DNA of 64,000 bases from Gammaproteobacteria bacterium (GTDB lineage Bacteria > Pseudomonadota > Gammaproteobacteria > Pseudomonadales > Azotimanducaceae): the NCBI GenBank assembly GCA_026706385.1, contig JAPOYV010000108.1, positions 62,001 to 126,000 of the forward strand. The letters are read 5' to 3'. Below, piece by piece: positions 57,681 to 64,000 of this stretch. Under the pieces are notes generated by a model that saw only the letters and a list, made by a program, of their open reading frames with translations, was not told where the DNA came from and did not search any database. The translations under genes were made by a program, and so were the position numbers. Within the stretch, counting starts at the first letter, position 1, and each line of letters starts with the position of its first letter.

Positions 57681-59000
57681 TCAAGTCCCGGCCGTGCCGA
57701 GCGCGCTGCTCAGCAGGGATCTACCCGGCAGTTGGCTCAGTTTGCTGCGGTTCAGGCGGACGGTCACGGTCACCTGTCCATCGGGTTCGACGGTTTCCTG
57801 CTCGACCGTCCCGTGCCGGAAGAGCCATGCACGCGACTTGCCGTCGCCCGCCGGCAACCTGACCTCCGTCTTGACCGCGTCCAGCCGGAGTCGCGCGCAC
57901 ACCGCGGTGCGCAGGTTCGACAGACCTTCGCCGGTCAGGGCACTCACGGCGAGGCGCTCGACATCGCCCGCGGCCCGGGCCTCGTCGAGCGCGGCCTGCG
58001 CCCCGCCGGCCACCAGATCCACCTTGTTCAGGACCTCGATTACCGGAACGCCGGCCTCGGGCGTCGCACCGATTTCGCCCAGAACGACCTGCACGGCCTC
58101 GCGCAGTTCGTCGGCGTCCGGCGCCGAAGCATCGATGACGTGCAGCACCAGATCCGCTTGCGTCACCTCCTCGAGAGTTGCACGGAAGGCATCCACCAGC
58201 GTCACCGGCAACGCCCGAATGAATCCGACCGTGTCCGCGAGCACGACGTCGGCGTCGCAGTCGGCCAGTCGATGCATGGTCGGATCGAGGGTTGCGAAAA
58301 GACGGTCGCCGGCGAGCACATCACTCCCCGTCAGGGCGTTGAACAAGGTCGACTTCCCCGCGTTGGTGTACCCGCAGAGCGCGACGGTCGGGACGTCCGC
58401 ACGCGATCGGCGACGTCGGTTCTGCGCGCGTCGGCGATGGACGCCATCCAGTCGCGCCCGGACCTGGCGGACGCGGATCGCCAGCATGCGCTGGTCCAGT
58501 TCCAATTGCGTCTCGCCGGCCCCGCGTTGGACGGCGCCGCCGATCCGACCGCTCGCGACGCGGCCGCCCGCACCACCGACCCCGGTCTGGCGATCGAGGT
58601 GCGTCCAGCCGCGAACGATCCGCGTTTGCGCATGGGTGAGCTGGGCAAGTTCCACCTGCAGCTTGCCTTCGTGTGTCCGCGCCCGGTCAGCGAATATGTG
58701 GAGGATGAGTTCGGTGCGGGTCATGACGCGACACTTGAGGGACTGCTCCAGGTTGCGTTGCTGCGCCGGGGCCAAATCGTGGTTGAACACCACCACGGTG
58801 ACCTCCAAGCGGCCAATCGCCGCGTTGAGTTCGCGGAGCTTGCCCGTGCCCACGAACCAGCGCGGATGGGGTGTCTCCCGTCTCGCCGTAACGGTCTCAG
58901 TGACCACAAGGCCCGCGGAGCGCACGAGTTCCCCGAACTCGTCGCGGTGCGCATCGCCCTGGTCGTGGTACGAGCGCGCGAAACGCACGGATACGAGCAA
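57681..59000 (-). CDS. hflX: Ribosome-associated GTPase HflX
   Basis: 439 residues from TTG 59000. HflX splits stalled ribosomes. The N-terminal HflX domain (VVFNHDLAPAQQRNLE, RTHEGKLQVELAQL, GPGETQ replaced by RGAGETQLELDQR) precedes the G domain: CGYTNAGKSTLFNALTG, DTVGFIRALP and NKVD. The start is uncertain: E. coli HflX has about ten more residues, and the upstream bases continue in frame with FERPAPGHRAL behind CTG 59033, which would align better, though no strong ribosome site is seen. hfq is 92 bases upstream. Confidence 0.93.
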   Translation of the reverse strand: MLVSVRFARSYHDQGDAHRDEFGELVRSAGLVVTETVTARRETPHPRWFVGTGKLRELNAAIGRLEVTVVVFNHDLAPAQQRNLEQSLKCRVMTRTELILHIFADRARTHEGKLQVELAQLTHAQTRIVRGWTHLDRQTGVGGAGGRVASGRIGGAVQRGAGETQLELDQRMLAIRVRQVRARLDGVHRRRAQNRRRRSRADVPTVALCGYTNAGKSTLFNALTGSDVLAGDRLFATLDPTMHRLADCDADVVLADTVGFIRALPVTLVDAFRATLEEVTQADLVLHVIDASAPDADELREAVQVVLGEIGATPEAGVPVIEVLNKVDLVAGGAQAALDEARAAGDVERLAVSALTGEGLSNLRTAVCARLRLDAVKTEVRLPAGDGKSRAWLFRHGTVEQETVEPDGQVTVTVRLNRSKLSQLPGRSLLSSALGTAGT

Positions 59001-59092
59001 CGCCCGATGGCCCGGGGCCGGACGTTCAAACAGCAGGGTCTTCTGGCCAAGCAGCGGCTCAGCAGCACTCGCGACGCTGTCGACTGGTCGCG

Positions 59093-59332
59093 CTATTCGT
59101 CGTCCCCCGCGTCAACCATCGGAACGCGCACCGCCCGGGACGGTACAACCGTCGAAATGGCGTGCTTGTAGACCATCTGACTCACCGAATTGCGCAACAG
59201 CACCACGAACTGATCGAACGCATCGATCTGTCCTTGCAGCTTGATGCCGTTGACGAGGTAAATGGACACCGGGACGCGATCCTTGCGCAGCATGTTCAGA
59301 TAGGGGTCTTGTAAGGATTGGGCCTTGGCCAT
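59093..59332 (-). CDS. hfq: RNA chaperone Hfq
   Basis: 79 residues. Sm-like hexameric RNA chaperone that pairs small RNAs with messages. Sm1 is [33 protein letters not shown] split around residue 20-40, with the proximal-site residues LQD and the YKH motif (VYKHAIST) of Sm2. The C-terminal tail is short ([10 protein letters not shown]). AAAGGAG precedes the ATG. It leads the hfq-hflX-hflK-hflC-purA run. Confidence 0.98.
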   Translation of the reverse strand: MAKAQSLQDPYLNMLRKDRVPVSIYLVNGIKLQGQIDAFDQFVVLLRNSVSQMVYKHAISTVVPSRAVRVPMVDAGDDE

Positions 59333-59365
59333 CTTCGACTCCTTTACGTGGCAGTCAGTCGAATG

Positions 59366-59379
59366 CCGGCATATGCCGG
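59366..59379. repeat. Perfect palindrome in the hfq leader
   Basis: CCGGCATATGCCGG is a 14-bp perfect inverted repeat about 34 bases before the hfq ATG. It could be a regulator site or an RNA hairpin in the leader. Confidence 0.5.
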
Positions 59380-59385
59380 GTGGAC

Positions 59386-59414
59386 AATATGGCGATGCGC
59401 CGCCTTTTTTGCAA
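59386..59414 (-). promoter_or_regulatory. Possible hfq promoter
   Basis: On the minus strand, TTGCAA (59414-59409) and CATATT (59391-59386) are 17 bp apart. Transcription would begin about 59379, at the edge of the palindrome. Confidence 0.4.
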
Positions 59415-59439
59415 GTTCACCCGGACCCGCTGAGCGCTT

Positions 59440-60492
59440 CTACCACCTCCCGACCTCAACGTCGGGCGTGTCTGGCAGGGCGTCCGCAAGCAGCCAGCGG
59501 GCGAACAGGATGCCCTCCCTGTAACCGGCCGTGCTGATCCAGTTGCGCGGCGCAGCCCGATGGCTCAGATAGATGGCGAAGCTGCCATCCGCTTCGCTGA
59601 CTGCGGTCGATTTGTTGATGCACACCGGGAAGTCCTGGTAGTTCGTCGACTGCATGAGGTAGTTCCAAGTCTGCAACCCCCAATAGCAGGCATCCGGCGA
59701 GCGGAACGTGACCTTGAGGTATTCGTCGTCGTCCAGCAAGCGGAAGCGGCAGAAGCAGTAAACGTTGTCGACAGTTCCCCAGCCGCCCTGTTCGGCGTCG
59801 AACTCGAACGGCGGGCAGAACTCGTTGATCGGGAACTCGACGGGAAGCGGGGCCATCCACGTCGTGCACTGGAAGAACATCGCCATGCTGCGTATGCGGC
59901 GGGCAAGCTCGGCATCGTCGAGGGGCAGGGCGGCGGGCTGCGGGGATGCGTTGCGGATGCCCAGGACGCTTTCGCGCGCGGCAGCGCGGTCGAAGAAGTA
60001 CTCCCGGGTGAACAGCGTGACGGAGTCCGGGTCGATCGGGAACTCGTTCGCGCCGTTGGGTTTCGGCGTGAAACGGATCTCGAACGAGCCGTCTTCGGCG
60101 AAGTCGATGTCGCGGTGGTTGACGTTCACGGTGACCCGGTCCGCCAGTTCGCCGTTCGGATCGCCACCGTAGAGGCAGAACGACAGGTAGCAGCTATTGA
60201 ATCTCTGCCCGGTGATGACGTATTCCTGGTCGCCGCGCACTTGCGAGAAGTAGTACACCGCATCGACGTTGTCGCCGTAGAGCTTCCGGCTCTCGTCGGC
60301 CAGCGGCATCAGTCGGGGCCGGAGCGGATCGTTGTGCAGGTAGAAGTCGACGGTGACCTGGAGCAGGTGAAAGAGGTGCTGGTAGCCGTCGACCTTGCCC
60401 TGAGCGTCCAGCTCCTTCTCTGGATCGAGAAAAGTCTGGTCGGCGTCGCGGACCACGTCGAGAAACTCCTCCAATGCCTGTCGGCTTTGCAT
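59440..60492 (-). CDS. DUF1214-like protein
   Basis: 350 residues, no signal peptide. The second half has VTFRSPDACYWGLQTWNYLM and WISTAGYREGILFARWLL, which resemble the DUF1214 (VirG-like) beta domain; the first half is helical then beta (DNVDAVYYFSQVRGDQEYVI). Similar proteins are common in actinobacteria and marine proteobacteria, often near sulfotransferases or lipid genes, but lack a known function. It lies between the sulfotransferase gene and hfq. Confidence 0.75.
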   Translation of the reverse strand: MQSRQALEEFLDVVRDADQTFLDPEKELDAQGKVDGYQHLFHLLQVTVDFYLHNDPLRPRLMPLADESRKLYGDNVDAVYYFSQVRGDQEYVITGQRFNSCYLSFCLYGGDPNGELADRVTVNVNHRDIDFAEDGSFEIRFTPKPNGANEFPIDPDSVTLFTREYFFDRAAARESVLGIRNASPQPAALPLDDAELARRIRSMAMFFQCTTWMAPLPVEFPINEFCPPFEFDAEQGGWGTVDNVYCFCRFRLLDDDEYLKVTFRSPDACYWGLQTWNYLMQSTNYQDFPVCINKSTAVSEADGSFAIYLSHRAAPRNWISTAGYREGILFARWLLADALPDTPDVEVGRW

Positions 60493-60524
60493 GCTTCCTC
60501 CTTCCTCCGTTGCTTACCTACTGA

Positions 60525-61763
60525 TCACTTCAGCGACTCAAGGAAGTCGATGTAGTGGGAATACTCGCTGTCGATGTCGTCCGACGAGACACCGAACTGC
60601 TCCAGGGAGTACTCGTGGACACCGTGCCTGCCGCGGCGCTCCTGGTCAACGAACGCTTCCATGCGCGCTCTGTCGCCCGGGTCCAGCTTCCACCCGAAAC
60701 GCGCGTAGATCGAATCGACGACCTGCATCTGGTCGCGGGCGAAGTCGTCGAACAGGACATCGACGATCCGGGACTCCCGGTCGAGTTGGCGGCGGTCGTG
60801 CAGGAACCGCGAGTAGTAGTCGGCCCAGATCGTGAACTGCTCGCGACCGGTTCGGATCGTGTCCTCTTGGTCCGAGTACAGCGAGCGCATGGACGAAATC
60901 AGGCTCGCGGTCGAGGGCACGATCCGCCCCGGATGTCTGTGGGTCATGATCACGCGCGCGTCCGGGTACACCGTGAACAGCGCGCGCAGGCGCATCAGGT
61001 GGACCGGGGACTTCAGGAGCCAACGAGGTCTGCGGACGCCGCCCGACTGCAGGAACTGGAGGAAGCGGCGGTGCCACAGCAGGTTCCGCACCTGGTCGGC
61101 GTCTACGAACCAACGGTGATAGTCCGGCATGTAGGCCTGGACGAGGTACTGGAAACTCGTGAAGTTCAGTGCGGTCACCGCGACGCACTCCTGCGGCGAG
61201 TCGGCCGTCATGTAGTGCTTCGCGCGGAAGTCGGGCACGAGGCGGAAGATCCGGTCGAATTCCCGTCGCACGGTGTCGATGCGCTGGTTGTCGCCGTAGT
61301 CCTCCGGACGCGGCGCCGGGTGCGGAAGCAGGCACTCCCACGACAGCGGTGCCCGGTGGTTCCGATCGAGGTGCAGCAAGGCGTGAAGGATGGTCGTGCC
61401 CGTCCTCGGCATGCCGATGATGAAGACCGGCTCGCGGATCGGCTCCTCGCCAATCCCCGGATCCTCGGCGATCGCCCGTTCGACCCCGAAACGAGCGTCG
61501 GCGGCTCGCTGCAACGTGTTGCGGACCGCGAAACGACCGAACGTGCTCAAGCCGGCATCGACGAGCGAAGCCACCAGCCGATCCAACCCCTCGCGCAGCA
61601 TCGCATCGCGCAAAACGAATCCGGTCGCCCGCTCCGCGCGCTCGAGGATCCCGGCGCTGTCGCGTGCGAACGGCACCGGACCGCTTCGTTCGATCAGCGC
61701 CCCGATGCCGTTGACCGCCCTCAGCGCGAACGGCCGGCGGATCCGGATCGACGCGTCCGGCAC
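60525..61763 (-). CDS. Sulfotransferase family protein
   Basis: 412 residues. PAPS-dependent sulfotransferase: the 5'-phosphosulfate loop is IIGMPRTGTTILHALLHLD, and the 3'-phosphate loop lies near VIMTHRHPGRIVPSTASLIS. The family transfers sulfate to lipid or carbohydrate hydroxyls; this long subclass (Sulfotransfer_3 type) is frequent in mycobacteria and marine gammaproteobacteria. Start GTG 61763 is 2 bases after the SCP2 gene stop. The acceptor may be a lipid, given the SCP2 neighbour. Confidence 0.9.
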   Translation of the reverse strand: MPDASIRIRRPFALRAVNGIGALIERSGPVPFARDSAGILERAERATGFVLRDAMLREGLDRLVASLVDAGLSTFGRFAVRNTLQRAADARFGVERAIAEDPGIGEEPIREPVFIIGMPRTGTTILHALLHLDRNHRAPLSWECLLPHPAPRPEDYGDNQRIDTVRREFDRIFRLVPDFRAKHYMTADSPQECVAVTALNFTSFQYLVQAYMPDYHRWFVDADQVRNLLWHRRFLQFLQSGGVRRPRWLLKSPVHLMRLRALFTVYPDARVIMTHRHPGRIVPSTASLISSMRSLYSDQEDTIRTGREQFTIWADYYSRFLHDRRQLDRESRIVDVLFDDFARDQMQVVDSIYARFGWKLDPGDRARMEAFVDQERRGRHGVHEYSLEQFGVSSDDIDSEYSHYIDFLESLK

Positions 61764-61765
61764 GG

Positions 61766-62068
61766 TCAGGTCAGCTTCTTGAGCTTCGCGGCTATCGACA
61801 TGTCGCCCTTGACCTTGATCTTCCCGGACGCGACCGCCATGAACGGTTTGATCTCGTTGCGCTGCAGCTTGCCGTAGGTCTCGATCGACATCCGCACGGT
61901 GCAGTCGCTCTCAACATCACGGCCTGAGACGACGCGGACCAGATTGGTCTGTCCGGTGCCGTCGATGAGCATCTGCTCGTCGTCGAGGCTGAATAGAAGC
62001 GTCTTGCCGAGCGGCTCGATCTGGCTCGCCTTGCTAGCCATGTCGGCCGCGATCTCGTCGATGGTCAT
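61766..62068 (-). CDS. SCP2 sterol-binding domain protein
   Basis: 100 residues from ATG 62068. A single SCP2 fold: TLLFSLDDEQMLIDGTGQ, then SDCTVRMSIETYGKLQRNEIKPFMAVASGKIKV. It makes a hydrophobic tunnel for sterols, acyl-CoAs or other lipids in the cytoplasm. The frame is open upstream, but the family starts at MTIDEIAADM. It is likely co-transcribed with the sulfotransferase gene. Confidence 0.9.
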   Translation of the reverse strand: MTIDEIAADMASKASQIEPLGKTLLFSLDDEQMLIDGTGQTNLVRVVSGRDVESDCTVRMSIETYGKLQRNEIKPFMAVASGKIKVKGDMSIAAKLKKLT

Positions 62069-62155
62069 GGGCTTGCTGACTACGGGACTTCGGGACCGGC
62101 ATCGTAGCAGCCCATACGACTTTGCGGTGCCACCCGCAAGTCTCACGCGGTGCTT

Positions 62156-63085
62156 TCAGGGCCGCGCAGCCTCGGTCGCGATCAGATTCGCCGCCGCCTC
62201 GCCGTCGACGGTCCTCGCCAAGCCGGGCCAACGACGGAGCCACGTCAACTGCCGCTTCGCCAACTGACGCGTGGCCGCGCGGATCCGCTCGACCATCTCT
62301 TGGCGGTCGTACTCGCCGTCGAGATGGCGCCAGACCTGCCGGTAGCCGACCGCTCGCATCGACGGCAAGTCCGCCGTGAGCGCGGCGTCGTCGCGCAGCG
62401 CGGCGACCTCTGCGACCAAGCCCCGGGCGAGCATGGCATCGACGCGACACGCGATGCTCTCGTGCAGCGTCGCGCGGTCGGGCACCACCGCGACTTCCAC
62501 CAACTCGCAGTCGAGCCGCTCGGTGGCACACGGTACGGACTCCGACCAAGCCTCCGTGATGGACCGACCCGTGACCTCGAGCACTTCCAGTGCACGCTGG
62601 ATGCGTTGGCCATTGTTCGGGTCGATGTGCGCCGCCGCCTTCGCGTCGCGCCGGGCAAGACGCGCATGCAATGTCGGCCAGCCGACCTCGGACGCTTGGG
62701 CGGCGATGCGGCGGCGTATGGCGCGGTCCGCCGCTGGGAGTGTGCTCAGTCCGTGTTTGAACGCTCTGAAGTAGAGCATCGTTCCGCCCACCAGCAGGGG
62801 CGTTCGACCCGCCGCGAAGGCTTGGGCGACTGCCGCATCCGCGTCGGCGACGAACCGCGCTGCCGAATAGCTTTCAGCCGGTTCAATGATGTCGACGAGC
62901 GCATGCGGATACTGGGCGAGGATCTCGGGCGACGGTTTCGCCGTCCCGATGTCCATGCGCCGGTAGACCATCGCGGAGTCCACGCTCACGAGGTCGAAAC
63001 GGCCACGGTCGGCGACGGCAAGCGCGGCGCTCGTTTTGCCGGACGCGGTCGGCCCCATCAGGGCGATTACGCGCTGCACCGCCAT
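62156..63085 (-). CDS. miaA: tRNA dimethylallyltransferase MiaA
   Basis: 309 residues. It adds a dimethylallyl group to N6 of A37 in tRNAs that read UNN codons. P-loop GPTASGKTSAAL, the DSAMVYRRMDIGTAKP segment, and the later RYQVWRHL-like GYRQVWRHLDGEYD with KRQLTWLRR (tRNA contact) are present. It follows mutL by 3 bases, as in other gammaproteobacteria. hfq is normally next, but three accessory genes lie between. Confidence 0.97.
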   Translation of the reverse strand: MAVQRVIALMGPTASGKTSAALAVADRGRFDLVSVDSAMVYRRMDIGTAKPSPEILAQYPHALVDIIEPAESYSAARFVADADAAVAQAFAAGRTPLLVGGTMLYFRAFKHGLSTLPAADRAIRRRIAAQASEVGWPTLHARLARRDAKAAAHIDPNNGQRIQRALEVLEVTGRSITEAWSESVPCATERLDCELVEVAVVPDRATLHESIACRVDAMLARGLVAEVAALRDDAALTADLPSMRAVGYRQVWRHLDGEYDRQEMVERIRAATRQLAKRQLTWLRRWPGLARTVDGEAAANLIATEAARP

Positions 63086-63088
63086 GGG

Positions 63089-64000
63089 CTATTGGCCGCG
63101 AAGGAAGAGTCGATCCAGCGCGTCGAGCGGCTGCACGACGTAGGTCGGCCGACCGTGGTTGCACTGGCCCGCGTTCGGCGTCGTTTCCATGTCCCGCAGG
63201 AGCGCGTTCATCTCGTCCACGGTCAGCTCGCGATTCGCGCGCACCGAGGCGTGGCATGCGGCCCCGGCGAGCAGCCGCTCCTGGGACTCCCGGACGATGT
63301 CCGTTGTGCCGAAGTCGACGAGATCGGCGAGCAGGTCGCGGACAAGCTCGTCGAGGCGCGCCGCGCCGAGCAGGGCCGGCACCTCGCGCACGACGACGCT
63401 GGCCGGGCCGGTCCGCTCGACGAGCAGACCCAGCGCCTCGATTACCGCCGTCCGGGAGTCGATGATCTCGGCTTGCGCCACACCCACGTCCACGGCGACC
63501 GGCACGAGCAGCCGCTGGCGTTGCACGGCACCCCCGTGCAGTTGCGCCTTGAGGCGTTCGTAGACGATCCGTTCGTGGGCGGCATGCATGTCCACGACGA
63601 CCAGCCCCTCGGCGTTCTGGGCCAGTACGTAGATGCCGTGCAACTGGGCGATCGCGTAGCCCAGCGACGGCATGCCGGGTTCGCGTTGCCGTTCATCGCC
63701 CCGGACTTCGTAGGCACCGGCTTCGTCGAACAACTGCGCCAGGCTCTCGGTGTTCGGCCTCGCGACATCGAAACCGAGCGGCCGTTGCCGCCTACTCGGA
63801 GTCGCGTGGGTCGTCGGCGCAGCGCGCGAGCTCACCTCGGCGGGCCTCAAGTCGCGCAGTGTCTTCGCGAGCTTCCCGAAGACGAAGTCGTGGACGTCCC
63901 GGGAGTTGCGAAATCTCACCTCGTCCTTGGTGGGATGGACGTTGACATCGACCTCCGCAGGCGGGCACTCGAAGAACAGCACGAACACCGGGTGGCGACC
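63089..64000 (-). CDS. mutL: DNA mismatch repair protein MutL, C-terminal part (5' end outside window)
   Basis: The 303 visible residues start within the ATPase domain ([22 protein letters not shown]) and include the linker and dimerisation domain. Endonuclease motifs of MutH-less bacteria are visible: [15 protein letters not shown] (DQHAxxE-like, with Met for Gln), [15 protein letters not shown] and the terminal FLRGQ. The organism may therefore nick DNA with MutL rather than MutH, as inferred. The gene runs off the right edge in frame. Confidence 0.95.
   Translation of the reverse strand, partial: GRHPVFVLFFECPPAEVDVNVHPTKDEVRFRNSRDVHDFVFGKLAKTLRDLRPAEVSSRAAPTTHATPSRRQRPLGFDVARPNTESLAQLFDEAGAYEVRGDERQREPGMPSLGYAIAQLHGIYVLAQNAEGLVVVDMHAAHERIVYERLKAQLHGGAVQRQRLLVPVAVDVGVAQAEIIDSRTAVIEALGLLVERTGPASVVVREVPALLGAARLDELVRDLLADLVDFGTTDIVRESQERLLAGAACHASVRANRELTVDEMNALLRDMETTPNAGQCNHGRPTYVVQPLDALDRLFLRGQ

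Overview
This is a GC-rich, gene-dense chromosomal segment of a Gram-negative bacterium, most likely a gammaproteobacterium. The evidence is gene order: a yhdP-tldD-pmbA run, a division and cell wall (dcw) cluster ending in ftsQ-ftsA-ftsZ-lpxC, and mutL-miaA-hfq-hflX-hflK-hflC-purA. Lipid A synthesis (lpxC), outer-membrane beta-barrels and lipoproteins also point to an outer membrane. I cannot name the species. No tRNA, rRNA, CRISPR array or complete insertion sequence was seen, and no gene-free stretch exceeds about 300 bases.

Layout. 1-3771 (+): end of yhdP, then tldD and pmbA. 3814-18588 (-): the dcw cluster, transcribed mraZ-rsmH-ftsL-ftsI-murE-mraY-murD-ftsW-murC-ftsQ-ftsA-ftsZ-lpxC, mostly joined by 4-base start/stop overlaps. 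murF, murG and murB/ddl are absent from it. 18856-22754 (+): a Nudix hydrolase and an ABC ATPase/permease pair. 22869-31261: an electron-transfer locus. It has a decaheme MtrA/PioA-like cytochrome, an MtrB/PioB-like barrel and a large exported beta-propeller with two heme sites on +, and a PPC-domain heme protein with a c4-like diheme cytochrome divergent on -. 31325-36764 (+): an SDR, DNA polymerase II, an NTF2-like protein, an aldo/keto reductase and a DM13 protein. 36774-41351 (-): a beta-oxidation enzyme, a small Cys-rich protein, an ASCH protein, a HAD phosphatase and a quinone reductase. 41474-44525: a cupin, cytochrome b561, cytochrome c' and a MATE exporter. 44526-46177: an apparent insertion carrying an AAA/DUF4143 ATPase. 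46213-49998: argG, a GST, a Met/Cys PLP enzyme and a membrane protein. 50064-57578 (-): a Nudix hydrolase, an AttH/CrtC-like lipoprotein, folE2, a Trm112-like protein, purA, hflC, hflK and a CoA-transferase. 57681-64000 (-): hflX, hfq, a DUF1214 protein, a sulfotransferase, an SCP2 protein, miaA and mutL (partial).

The most striking feature is a dispersed 45-bp palindromic repeat. It lies in or beside yhdP, ftsZ, ftsQ, murC, murD, rsmH and the DUF4143 ATPase, usually as an open in-frame 15-residue unit. Three tandem units sit inside rsmH. The closest known behaviour is that of Rickettsia palindromic elements. The second highlight is the electron-transfer locus, which pairs a decaheme/barrel conduit with a propeller-heme protein and has no MtrC-like decaheme partner in the window. 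Several genes seem to use near-cognate start codons (ACG, CTG) behind good Shine-Dalgarno sites.
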